DNA of 30,203 nucleotides from JBGOUP01 sp041477655 (GCA_041477655.1 JBGOUP010000007.1:1-30203), one strand, 5' to 3'; positions 1-6,378 are shown, numbered from the stretch's first letter. The notes: generated from the sequence alone by a model not told the origin. Made by a program: numbers and translations.

Positions 1-1593
1 GTTATGCGTCGAAACCTACCCTGGGTTGGCACGTTTCACTCCATTTGTGTTCGGATCTTACGTCAGCAGCACGAGCAGCTAGGTTTGCCTAAATCCTTTG
101 CCATTTTTGATTCCGACGACACTCGCTCGTTAATCCGAACTATTCTTAACGACATGAATTTAGATACCAAACAGTTCAATCCCAGCGCCCTCGCTGCTAC
201 CATCTCCGGCGCCAAAAACGAGTTGTTATCGCCAGAAGGCTATGCCCAATATGCCCAAGGTTATTTCCAGCAAGTGGCTCTTGACGTCTATCGGCGTTAC
301 CAAAAACGGCTTCGAGAGCTATCGGCTCTGGACTTTGACGATCTAATTGTGGTAGTGGTTAAAATGCTCGAGCAATTTCCCGACATTAAGACCCATTACC
401 AGCAAAAATTTAAGTACGTTATGGTTGATGAGTACCAAGATACCAATCATGCCCAATATCGTCTGGCCGCTCTGTTGGTTAATCCCAAAACCCAAAATAT
501 TTGTGTGGTTGGCGACGACTATCAGTCGATTTATGGCTGGCGGGGAGCCAATTTTCAAAATATCCTCAATTTTAACCGCGATTATCCGGCCGCTACTATT
601 TGCAAACTTGAGCAAAATTACCGCTCAACTAAAACTATTTTGGCTGGAGCCGGTCAGGTGGCAGAAAAACTCAAACGCAAAAGCAATAAGAAACTTTGGA
701 CTAACAACGAAGATGGCCCGCCGATCACTGTTTTTGAGGCGGCCAATCCCTACCTAGAAACGGACTTTATTGTCACAGAAATCAAAAGTTTGTTGCGGCT
801 TGGCTATCACTGGAACGACTGTGCTATCTTATATCGAACCAACGCCCAATCTCGAGTCATTGAAGAAATTTTCCTAAGCCAGGGGATCCCTTACCGACTA
901 ATTGGGGCGCTACGTTTCTACGAACGAAAAGAAGTCAAAGACTTACTGGCCTACTTGCGTTTCCTAATGAATTCTAACGACAGTCACTCATTGCAACGGA
1001 TTATCAACGTCCCCACCAGGGGGATTGGCCCAAAAACCGTTGAAACGGGTGGCCCGAAAGTTGATGAATTTCTGGCCTCGATGGATCGCCTGCGCCAAAG
1101 CATGAACGACCAAACTCCTCAACAAATTCTGGAAAACATTCTGACTGGCACTAAATATCGTCAATTTATCGATGATGGCACGCCGGAAGGACAGGGACGA
1201 TTGGAGAATATTGACGAGCTAATAAATTTGGCCAGCGAGTTTGAGTCGCTGGAAGATTTTATGGAGCACGTGGCGCTGGTGGCTGATGTTGATAGTTTCG
1301 ATGCCAACGCCGATGCCGTCACGCTCATGACCCTACACTCATCTAAAGGTTTGGAGTTCACTACTGTTTTCCTAAGCGGCATGGAAGAGGGGCTATTTCC
1401 CCATATGCGAGCCATTGATGATGATCACGAGATGGATGAGGAGCGTCGGCTCTGCTATGTCGGTATGACCCGAGCCAAAAAACGCTTGTATCTGACTCAC
1501 GCTCGTCAACGAGTTACTCACGGCTCATTGAATGCTTCCATCCCCAGCCGATTTATACGAGAGATCGATGAGAGTTTACTCGACAGAGTATAG
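1..1593 (+). CDS. pcrA: UvrD/PcrA-type superfamily 1 DNA helicase, 5' end outside the window
   Basis: ATP-driven 3'-5' DNA helicase of repair and replication restart. The frame is open from base 1, so the Walker A region lies upstream of the window. Visible motifs in order: GTFHS near 28-42, Walker B-type VDEYQDTN at 424-447, GDDYQSIYGWRGA from 511, LEQNYRST near 607, TLHSSKGLEF near 1330 and YVGMTRAKKRLYLT near 1456. The protein ends soon after the last helicase motif with SRFIREIDESLLDRV and lacks the longer C-terminal tail of many PcrA/UvrD proteins. Its last 12 codons recur just downstream (1640-1678). The family is certain; PcrA versus UvrD versus Rep is not resolved by the visible part. 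Confidence 0.93.
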   Translation, partial: VMRRNLPWVGTFHSICVRILRQQHEQLGLPKSFAIFDSDDTRSLIRTILNDMNLDTKQFNPSALAATISGAKNELLSPEGYAQYAQGYFQQVALDVYRRYQKRLRELSALDFDDLIVVVVKMLEQFPDIKTHYQQKFKYVMVDEYQDTNHAQYRLAALLVNPKTQNICVVGDDYQSIYGWRGANFQNILNFNRDYPAATICKLEQNYRSTKTILAGAGQVAEKLKRKSNKKLWTNNEDGPPITVFEAANPYLETDFIVTEIKSLLRLGYHWNDCAILYRTNAQSRVIEEIFLSQGIPYRLIGALRFYERKEVKDLLAYLRFLMNSNDSHSLQRIINVPTRGIGPKTVETGGPKVDEFLASMDRLRQSMNDQTPQQILENILTGTKYRQFIDDGTPEGQGRLENIDELINLASEFESLEDFMEHVALVADVDSFDANADAVTLMTLHSSKGLEFTTVFLSGMEEGLFPHMRAIDDDHEMDEERRLCYVGMTRAKKRLYLTHARQRVTHGSLNASIPSRFIREIDESLLDRV

Positions 1594-1639
1594 GGTCAGC
1601 AGGTTTACTGCGTAGCAGCGAGCGAACATAGTGAGCGAC

Positions 1640-1678
1640 ATTCGGGAAATTGATGAGTCGTTGCTTGATCGAGTCTAG
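1640..1678 (+). pseudogene. Duplicated 3' tail of the helicase gene
   Basis: These bases read IREIDESLLDRV then TAG, exactly the last 12 residues and stop of the helicase (1555-1593). At nucleotide level 12 of 39 positions differ, all synonymous. The 46 bp between the copies hold a GCGAGCGAAC-type short repeat. No start codon or body accompanies the second copy, so it is a relic tail. The VP1 promoter begins 4 bp after its stop, so this copy probably marks the ancestral end of the gene. Confidence 0.85.
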
Positions 1679-1681
1679 GGG

Positions 1682-1710
1682 TTGACATTTCGGGTAAAAT
1701 GGGGTATAGT
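1682..1710 (+). promoter_or_regulatory. Sigma70-type promoter of DGR target gene 1
   Basis: TTGACA at 1682-1687, 17-nt spacer, TATAGT at 1705-1710. It is nearly consensus and closely matches the promoter of target gene 2, including GGTATAGTC around the -10. Confidence 0.85.
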
Positions 1711-1731
1711 CCTCAAGTACATTTACAAGGT

Positions 1732-1782
1732 TTGAGATGGGCTTCCCGAGAATAACTGTTGTTCCTGGAGAGCTCATCTCAA
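1732..1782 (+). promoter_or_regulatory. 5'-UTR hairpin abutting the first start codon of target gene 1
   Basis: TTGAGATGGGCT (1732-1743) pairs with AGCTCATCTCAA (1771-1782), 12 bp with one G-U. The stem ends one base before ATG 1784, and a GGAG lies at the base of the 3' arm. It may control access to the ribosome-binding site. If translation really starts at 1832 it is only a leader structure. Confidence 0.6.
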
Positions 1783-1783
1783 T

Positions 1784-2539
1784 ATGAGAGAGACTACGAC
1801 CGCGATGAAAGTCGCAAGGAGATTGATGACGATGGGTAGCACTATTGATCACGATCAGAATGTCGACGTTACAGGCAAAGTTAATCAAATCGCTGACCTG
1901 ACCCGTACTCCCCTGAAGGAGCTTGCAGACGAAGGTCTGCTGACCGCTGACCAGCTCCAGCAGGCCATTGAGAGCGGCGACCTCTTCCAGGAAGTCGTTA
2001 AGCCTCTACTGCTCGACGCTGTCACCCGAGTCTATTCGGCTGGCAAGATGATCGACTCGGCGCTCTTGGAAGGCGTGAAAATGATCCCGCTTGTTCCGAT
2101 CGCCGACTTCGACCCCGCTAAGAAGTTCGTCAAGGGTACGCAGGACGGCGTGAAGATCGGCTGGGTTGGCGACAATCTCAAGGGCATCCTGAAGCGCCAC
2201 AAGAAGATCAGCGTTTCGAAGGCGAATCTCCGGTGCCACAAGCTCAAGGAGCCGTCCGTCGACGGTCCGATCGTCAAGGCGCTTGGTGGCCGAGAGCTGA
2301 TCTCGACCAACTTTGCCCACATGTGGGAGATGATGAAGAAGCAAGGCAACGGCGAAGAGGGCGACCTCCTCGTCAACGGCTACGCCAACATCTTCTACAT
2401 CCCTGATCCAGAAGACGAGGCGGTTATCTGGGCGGTCCGTTGCAGCTGGAACGCTGTTCTCGGCGGTTGGTACGTCGTGGCCTTTTCGATCACCAGCCCG
2501 TACGGGTGGTTTGCTGACTACCGGGTCTTCTCTCGCTGA
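1784..2539 (+). CDS. DGR target (variable) protein 1
   Basis: 251-residue protein whose C-terminal end is the diversified segment VR1 (2426-2536); the TGA stop follows VR1 directly. The C-terminal half (GVKIGW..., DLLVNGYANIFYI, then a Trp/Gly-rich VR) fits the C-type-lectin-like binding fold of DGR variable proteins, with VR residues on the ligand face. That fold is known for the family and inferred here. No signal peptide or membrane segment is evident, so the ligand and location are unknown. The N-terminal ~100 residues are not recognised. Start: ATG 1784 sits behind the UTR hairpin; ATG 1832 (AAGGAG at 1816-1821) is an alternative giving 235 residues. The body looks richer in G and C than neighbouring genes. 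It is paralogous to the next gene over about 130 residues. Confidence 0.88.
   Translation: MRETTTAMKVARRLMTMGSTIDHDQNVDVTGKVNQIADLTRTPLKELADEGLLTADQLQQAIESGDLFQEVVKPLLLDAVTRVYSAGKMIDSALLEGVKMIPLVPIADFDPAKKFVKGTQDGVKIGWVGDNLKGILKRHKKISVSKANLRCHKLKEPSVDGPIVKALGGRELISTNFAHMWEMMKKQGNGEEGDLLVNGYANIFYIPDPEDEAVIWAVRCSWNAVLGGWYVVAFSITSPYGWFADYRVFSR
2426..2536 (+). other. DGR variable repeat VR1
   Basis: 111-bp ungapped match to the TR at 3871-3981. It differs at 15 positions, all adenines in TR (for example AAT to CGT, GAT to GTT, GAG to GTG, AAT to TTT twice, CAG to CGG). All 85 non-adenine TR positions are identical. Adenine-restricted change marks transfer of sequence through a mutagenic cDNA. 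Confidence 0.96.
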
Positions 2540-2544
2540 TTCTG

Positions 2545-2574
2545 GGGTCTTTGAGCCTTTGCGCTCTTTGACCC
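2545..2574 (+). other. Hairpin immediately 3' of VR1
   Basis: GGGTC-TTT-GAGC (2545-2556), loop CTTTGC, GCTC-TTT-GACCC (2563-2574): two stem blocks around a symmetric TTT/TTT internal loop, 8 bp after VR1. The same design with different bases follows VR2. The Bordetella phage DGR needs a hairpin or cruciform just after VR for homing; this is the likely counterpart. Confidence 0.75.
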
Positions 2575-2585
2575 TTAAACCCTTA

Positions 2586-2628
2586 GACTCTCTGAACCTC
2601 CGTCCTGGAGCAGTAAGAGAGTCTTTTT
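2586..2628 (+). terminator. Intrinsic terminator after target gene 1
   Basis: GACTCTCT (2586-2593) pairs with AGAGAGTC (2616-2623), with inner CTCC/GGAG, followed by a T run. Confidence 0.75.
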
Positions 2629-2675
2629 ATTTGGCACAATCTTTTTATTTGGTACAATTTTATTTTTGGCACAAT
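2623..2675 (+). repeat. Three tandem copies of an 18-bp repeat
   Basis: CTTTTTATTTGGCACAAT (2623-2640), CTTTTTATTTGGTACAAT (2641-2658) and a 17-bp variant (2659-2675). The first overlaps the terminator T run. Each copy carries a CACAAT or TACAAT that resembles a -10 box. The array ends 31 bp before the -35 of target gene 2. Confidence 0.85.
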
Positions 2676-2706
2676 TCTAATGATCTCAATAATCAACATT
2701 AAATCC

Positions 2707-2735
2707 TTGACTTTTTAGGTAATATGAGGTATAGT
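2707..2735 (+). promoter_or_regulatory. Sigma70-type promoter of DGR target gene 2
   Basis: TTGACT at 2707-2712, 17-nt spacer, TATAGT at 2730-2735. A CATACG-TT-CGTATG inverted repeat (2738-2751) lies at the expected transcript start and could be an operator or leader hairpin. Further on, TTCGCC (2754-2759) can pair with GGCGAG next to the Shine-Dalgarno. Confidence 0.83.
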
Positions 2736-2795
2736 CACATACGTTCGTATGGTTTCGCCATAGTCTAACAAGTCCATTAACATAGGAGGCGAGTC

Positions 2796-3512
2796 GTGTC
2801 TACGGCAAGTCAAGAAAATAGTTTTGGCAATGATGCGGGGCTACTGCATCAAATCGCTCTGTCGCTTCGGGCAATCTGCAAAGACGAAACCGAGGCTCGT
2901 GCCATCGCGACCAAATTGGCTCATGATCGTAAGTTCTTGGGAGATGTTATTGGCTTAGCCAATGGCAAGCCCAAGAGAAAGCAATCCTTTAAAGGATTAA
3001 TCGATAGCGATCTACTTGAGCCAATCGCAAAGGTTTCGCTTCCGGCCGTCGAAGGTTTCAGTACCAAAGATATGTTGACGGTCGGTACTCATGCCGGTGT
3101 CAAGATCGGCTGGAACGGCGACAACTTCAAGAAGTATTTTGTCAGCCTTAATCGCACCGGTAAGCTGGAGATTGACGTCCTGGCTCAGAAATTGCGGGTT
3201 CACAAACTTCGCAAAAATTCTCTCGATGGCCCGATCATTACCCAACTTGGCGGTGAATCGGTTGTCGAGACAAACCTGGGCACCATGTTCGAGCTGATGA
3301 AGAAGCAAGGCACAGGCCAAGCGGGCGACTTGCTCGTTAATGGCTATGCTAATATCTTCTACATTCGCGACGATAACGGCACGCTCTGGGCGGTCTCTTG
3401 CCGCTGGTTCGCTGATCTCGGCGGTTGGTACGTCGAGGCCAGTTCGCTCACCGACCCGCGCGAGTGGGATGCTGGCATCCAGGTCTTCTCTCGCTGGTTC
3501 TGGGTTCTTTGA
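2796..3512 (+). CDS. DGR target (variable) protein 2
   Basis: 238-residue paralogue of target protein 1. GTG start with a strong AGGAGG (2784-2789) six bases upstream. Shared landmarks are GVKIGW, LDGPI, LMKKQG and DLLVNGYANIFYI, then the diversified segment VR2 (3384-3494). The first ~75 residues are unlike protein 1, so the two differ in their N-terminal module and in their variable face. Unlike VR1, VR2 is not followed at once by a stop: TGG replaces TGA and WFWVL is added, encoded by the conserved tract after VR. No signal peptide or membrane segment is seen. The C-type-lectin-like fold is inferred from the DGR context. Confidence 0.9.
   Translation: MSTASQENSFGNDAGLLHQIALSLRAICKDETEARAIATKLAHDRKFLGDVIGLANGKPKRKQSFKGLIDSDLLEPIAKVSLPAVEGFSTKDMLTVGTHAGVKIGWNGDNFKKYFVSLNRTGKLEIDVLAQKLRVHKLRKNSLDGPIITQLGGESVVETNLGTMFELMKKQGTGQAGDLLVNGYANIFYIRDDNGTLWAVSCRWFADLGGWYVEASSLTDPREWDAGIQVFSRWFWVL
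3384..3494 (+). other. DGR variable repeat VR2
   Basis: 111-bp ungapped match to TR 3871-3981. It differs at 16 positions, all adenines in TR (for example AAT to TCT, AAC to CGC twice, AAC to TTC, ATC to CTC twice). No other base class changes. Several changed codons are the same as in VR1 but carry different outcomes, so the two genes were diversified independently from one template. Confidence 0.97.
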
Positions 3513-3531
3513 TCCTCGGGATCTTGAGCCC
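3502..3531 (+). other. Hairpin immediately 3' of VR2
   Basis: GGGTTC-TTT-GATCC (3502-3515), loop TCG, GGATC-TT-GAGCCC (3519-3531), starting 7 bp after VR2. It has the same two-block layout as the hairpin after VR1 with compensating base changes in both stems, which argues for a selected structure. Confidence 0.77.
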
Positions 3532-3542
3532 TTATACTCTTT

Positions 3543-3590
3543 GGCTCTTTGACTCTTCGCTTCGCGCGGATGCAGTCAGGGAGCCTTTTT
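3543..3590 (+). terminator. Intrinsic terminator after target gene 2
   Basis: GGCTCTTTGACT (3543-3554) pairs with AGTCAGGGAGCC (3574-3585) with two G-U pairs, then TTTTT. Confidence 0.82.
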
Positions 3591-3870
3591 GCTAAAATCA
3601 ACTACGAATTGGTGAAGCTCAACGGCTACGGCTTTTGACCACGGTTCAAACCGTTTGTTGTTTCAGAGTCGTCTCGGACAAGTCTTAGGCGAGCGTAAAG
3701 ACAAAGGTTTTCACAAAAAAAGAAGAGAATCGGTACCCTCCTCTAAGGGACTTTGAGGGTCCCAAATAAAATACAGTGAAGTGATAACGGCTAAAGACAA
3801 AATTTTCCGTGACGACTGTCTTGGATAGATGCCTTTTACTCACAGTGATTTCAGGAAGAGAATGGTACGG

Positions 3871-3981
3871 ATCTGGGCGGTCAATTGCAACTGGAACGCT
3901 GATCTCGGCGGTTGGAACGTCGAGGCCAATTCGATCACCAACCCGAACGAGTGGAATGCTGACAACCAGGTCTTCTCTCGC
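3871..3981 (+). ncRNA. DGR template repeat (TR)
   Basis: Non-coding template, on the same strand as the targets and the RT. It holds 26 adenines, 18 of them in nine AAY codons when read in the VR frame. Adenine mutagenesis of AAY gives many amino acids but never a stop. The homology to VR ends sharply at CTCTCGC; what follows differs from the tract shared by VR1 and VR2. The 280 bp upstream (3591-3870) contain no gene I can support; they hold ACGGTT-CA-AACCGT and GGGAC...GTCCC hairpins. The TR transcript probably starts there, but I see no convincing promoter. Confidence 0.95.
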
Positions 3982-3984
3982 GAC

Positions 3985-4311
3985 TCACTTCTTTTCTTCT
4001 CCGCCAGCTGGCGGAGAAGTTTTTGCTAATAGACCTTTCCTCCAGCCGCCGACCATTTTGCCAACTTCTTCTATTTCTTGGCCTAATAGTGTAAAACTCT
4101 TTGTAGGCAGAAGTTTGAGTTCCCAGCACAGCTGGACAAAAAAACGAAGCGAATCAACCTTGATCAGCACCTCACCTAGTAAGGAAATTTTTGCTTGTAT
4201 TTGAGAAAATGAGGCGTGATGGAGTTTTTCCAGAATCTCGACAAGTAACCCATCGATCTTTTGTCCTAAATTATATCGTTCGGCTCTTGGTAAGTTTCTA
4301 CAAATTGGCAA
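3985..4311 (-). CDS. avd: Avd-like DGR accessory protein (four-helix bundle, 23S rRNA IVS-protein family)
   Basis: Avd binds the RT and template RNA and is needed for mutagenic reverse transcription in studied DGRs. Family signatures seen: LPRAERYNLGQKIDGLL near the N-terminus, a run of amphipathic helices, and EEVGKMVGGWRKG near the C-terminus. It is small and basic, as expected. It lies on the opposite strand to TR and RT, divergent from RT. The start is uncertain. TTG 4311 is the first canonical start, but homology-like residues (YIYKIW) continue upstream to a stop near 4376 with no ATG, GTG or TTG. The real start may be non-canonical, or the 10-base homopolymer at 4361-4370 may have changed the frame. 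The last ~10 codons run through the TR palindrome. Confidence 0.8.
   Translation of the reverse strand: MPICRNLPRAERYNLGQKIDGLLVEILEKLHHASFSQIQAKISLLGEVLIKVDSLRFFVQLCWELKLLPTKSFTLLGQEIEEVGKMVGGWRKGLLAKTSPPAGGEEKK
3996..4025 (+). terminator. Perfect 24-bp palindrome after TR, probable terminator of the template RNA
   Basis: CTTCTCCGCCAG (3996-4007) and CTGGCGGAGAAG (4008-4019) form a perfect palindrome, followed by TTTTTG. It lies inside the 3' end of the antisense avd frame. It may end the TR RNA or structure it for priming. Confidence 0.65.
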
Positions 4312-4346
4312 CCAAATTTTGTAGATATATTTGACCTTCTCGATTA

Positions 4347-4358
4347 CTGGCGGAGAAG
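4347..4358 (+). repeat. 12-bp copy of the TR-palindrome arm upstream of avd
   Basis: CTGGCGGAGAAG is identical to the 3' arm of the post-TR palindrome (4008-4019). The two copies bracket avd. With CTTCTC at 4337-4342 it forms a small hairpin. Confidence 0.75.
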
Positions 4359-4360
4359 CT

Positions 4361-4370
4361 GGGGGGGGGG
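4361..4370 (+). promoter_or_regulatory. 10-G homopolymer between divergent avd and RT
   Basis: Ten consecutive G sit 14 bp before the RT ATG and upstream of the avd frame on the other strand. Such tracts slip during replication and could vary avd reading frame or RT translation; they are also prone to sequencing error. Confidence 0.45.
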
Positions 4371-4384
4371 CTACTTAATTGGCT

Positions 4385-5416
4385 ATGCGAATTGTAATTA
4401 CTCATAAATTTGACGAGATTGTTTCCATTGAAAATCTGCTCTCTTCTTGGGAGGAATTTGCCAAGGAGAAAAAGAAAAGGGCTGACGTGCGATTCTTTGC
4501 TCGTGCCCTCCTAGACAATATTTTTTCATTACATCATGATCTTACCAGTTCCCGCTACATCCATTCAAGCTACGAAGCCTTTAATATTACCGATCCAAAA
4601 CCTCGTAATATTCACAAAGCCACTGTCCGCGATCGTCTCCTCCATCGAGCCATTTATCGAGTTCTCTACCCAGCCTTCGATAGGACCTTCATTTTTGACA
4701 GTTATTCCTGCCGCAATGAAAAAGGGACACACAAAGCCTTTCAAAGACTAGTAAAGTTTTCTCGGCAGGTCAGCCGTAGTTACATTGTCCCGTGTTGGTC
4801 ACTGAAAATGGATATCAAAAAGTTTTTTGATTCGATTGACCACGAAATTTTACTTAACCTACTTACTCAAAGAATCAATGACCCAAACCTTCTGTATGTC
4901 ATATATGACATAATCGAAAGTTTTGAATTTACTTCCGGTAAAGGCATGCCGCTAGGCAACTTAACCAGCCAGCTTTTTGCCAACATTTACCTGGATCCAC
5001 TCGACAAATTTGTTAAGCACAAACTTAAAGCTAAATATTATCTTCGTTACGCTGACGACTTTATGCTTCTGTCGAATGATCCAAGCAAACTTTTGGGCTA
5101 CTTTGTGGAGATCAATCGCTTTTTGAAAGATGAACTTAAACTCCAGATTCACCCAAACAAAGTTAGTTTACGAAAATTGAGTCGGGGCATTGATTTTGTT
5201 GGTTACGTGGCTCTGCCTCATTACCAGTTACCTCGGCAAAAAACAGTTAAAAGAATTCTAGAAAAGATTAATTTGGGCAACCAGGAGGAGCTGAAAAAAG
5301 CCTTGCCGTCATACTTAGGTTATCTAAATCACGTCAACGCCCGTAATTTGATGACCGAGATTGGTAGGCTTGACAGTTTGGCTACTTGGGCTAGTGTAGA
5401 GAGCACGAGCAGATGA
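4385..5416 (+). CDS. DGR reverse transcriptase
   Basis: 343 residues from ATG 4385 (a TTG lies two codons upstream). It copies the TR RNA into cDNA with errors at adenines. Motifs: template/dNTP region RDRLLHRAIYRVLYP and FIFDSYSCRNEKGTHKA, catalytic block KMDIKKFFDSID (residues ~141-152), GMPLGNLTSQLFANIYL with the DGR-type G-x-L-x-S-Q (191-196), YADD (222-225) with the two catalytic aspartates, then a short thumb. No endonuclease, maturase X or integrase domain is seen, which separates it from group II intron enzymes. The stop overlaps the next gene's start in ATGA, suggesting coupled translation with a cell-wall gene. Confidence 0.95.
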   Translation: MRIVITHKFDEIVSIENLLSSWEEFAKEKKKRADVRFFARALLDNIFSLHHDLTSSRYIHSSYEAFNITDPKPRNIHKATVRDRLLHRAIYRVLYPAFDRTFIFDSYSCRNEKGTHKAFQRLVKFSRQVSRSYIVPCWSLKMDIKKFFDSIDHEILLNLLTQRINDPNLLYVIYDIIESFEFTSGKGMPLGNLTSQLFANIYLDPLDKFVKHKLKAKYYLRYADDFMLLSNDPSKLLGYFVEINRFLKDELKLQIHPNKVSLRKLSRGIDFVGYVALPHYQLPRQKTVKRILEKINLGNQEELKKALPSYLGYLNHVNARNLMTEIGRLDSLATWASVESTSR

Positions 5417-6378
5417 GTCATCGCCAGAAACTGCTAACATTTTTATCTGTTATTATTCTTGCCACATTTTTTGGCTATCGTTTGTTTCATTCCACCGGCG
5501 CACATGCCGATGAAGCAACAGTTGACTCGACTATTATTTCGGCTGATTCGACTCACCCGACTCAAACATTCACGATTGATTCCCGAGCCCGAAGCATTGC
5601 CTCGGCTTTTGCTCTGGCCGGCATAGAGTATCATCCCGAATACCATATTTTGAGCGCCTTTCCCCAACCAGAGTTGGGTTTGGGCACAACCATAACTTTC
5701 CAAAAACCACCGACTGTCACTATCCGTGACGGGAAACATTCTGTTTTAGTTCGAACCTGGCAATCAACTGTCGGTCAGGTCTTGGCCGAACAACATATTA
5801 ATCTAGGCAATGATGATAAAATCTCCCAATCAACTACGGCCAATTTTATTAGCGACACGCCAATTGTTATCACCAGAGTAGCCCGGACCAACCAAAGTGA
5901 GTTTGAAATAATTCCTGCCCAAACAATCAAGAAAAACAGCGATTCTGTCTATCGTGGTGAGACTAAAATCGCTCAGGTTGCTCAAGATGGAAAGAAGGAG
6001 ATGGTCCACCTACTAATCCGTCAGGATGGAGATTTGGTTAGCGATACCATCATCGCCACCAATATTGTTACCCCCGTCCAAGACCAAATTATTTTGATTG
6101 GAACAAAGCTAAAAATAGACAGCTCAAAAACGAGAGTCGGCACGGCCTCATTTTATGGTGGACCAACCAAAATCGCCTCGCATTATTTACCTGTCGGTAC
6201 GCACGTATTGATCACCAACACCAAAAACGGCCAGAGATACGAAGGTATAGTTGACGATTATATGGAAAATTCTAGCCGGGTTGTTGATCTTCGAACCGAT
6301 ATTTGGGCAACTTTAGCCACGGCCAATGACTCCGGCCTGATCGTAGCCACAATCAAGGTTGAAGTAGTCTTGAACTAA
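5413..6378 (+). CDS. YabE-like secreted cell-wall protein (DUF348, G5, RlpA-like double-psi barrel)
   Basis: 321 residues. The N-terminus has a basic start and a hydrophobic segment (FLSVIILATFFGYRLF), a signal anchor or signal peptide. Next come DUF348-like repeats (FTIDSRARSIASAFALAGI and VLVRTWQSTVGQVLAEQHI), a G5-like region (EIIPAQTIKKNS to about 200), and a C-terminal double-psi beta-barrel (VGTASFYGG, LPVGTHVLITN, SSRVVDLR). Related proteins bind or cut peptidoglycan. The Firmicutes order yabE-rnmV-ksgA matches the next gene being rsmA, which supports the call. The start codon overlaps the RT stop by 4 nt. Enzymatic activity is not certain. Confidence 0.8.
   Translation: MSHRQKLLTFLSVIILATFFGYRLFHSTGAHADEATVDSTIISADSTHPTQTFTIDSRARSIASAFALAGIEYHPEYHILSAFPQPELGLGTTITFQKPPTVTIRDGKHSVLVRTWQSTVGQVLAEQHINLGNDDKISQSTTANFISDTPIVITRVARTNQSEFEIIPAQTIKKNSDSVYRGETKIAQVAQDGKKEMVHLLIRQDGDLVSDTIIATNIVTPVQDQIILIGTKLKIDSSKTRVGTASFYGGPTKIASHYLPVGTHVLITNTKNGQRYEGIVDDYMENSSRVVDLRTDIWATLATANDSGLIVATIKVEVVLN

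Noticed and set aside
2006..2376. Minus-strand frames of over 110 codons within target gene 1
   Set aside because: Shadows of a G/C-rich coding strand with no ribosome sites or domains.
3829..4029. Plus-strand frame of 66 codons across the TR
   Set aside because: It is simply the TR read in the VR frame plus the palindrome; no ribosome site and no lectin-like body. The TR is a template, not a gene.
3809..4204. Plus-strand frame of 131 codons over TR and avd
   Set aside because: Its sequence has no family resemblance, while the opposite strand has clear Avd signatures.
4385..5416. Group II intron or retron reverse transcriptase
   Set aside because: No maturase or endonuclease domain and no intron domain V; the G-x-L-x-S-Q motif and the TR/VR pair make it a DGR enzyme.
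1784..5416. UGA recoded as glycine, as in some Patescibacteria
   Set aside because: Several genes end cleanly at TGA at the expected family length (for example RT), and conserved genes show no in-frame TGA.
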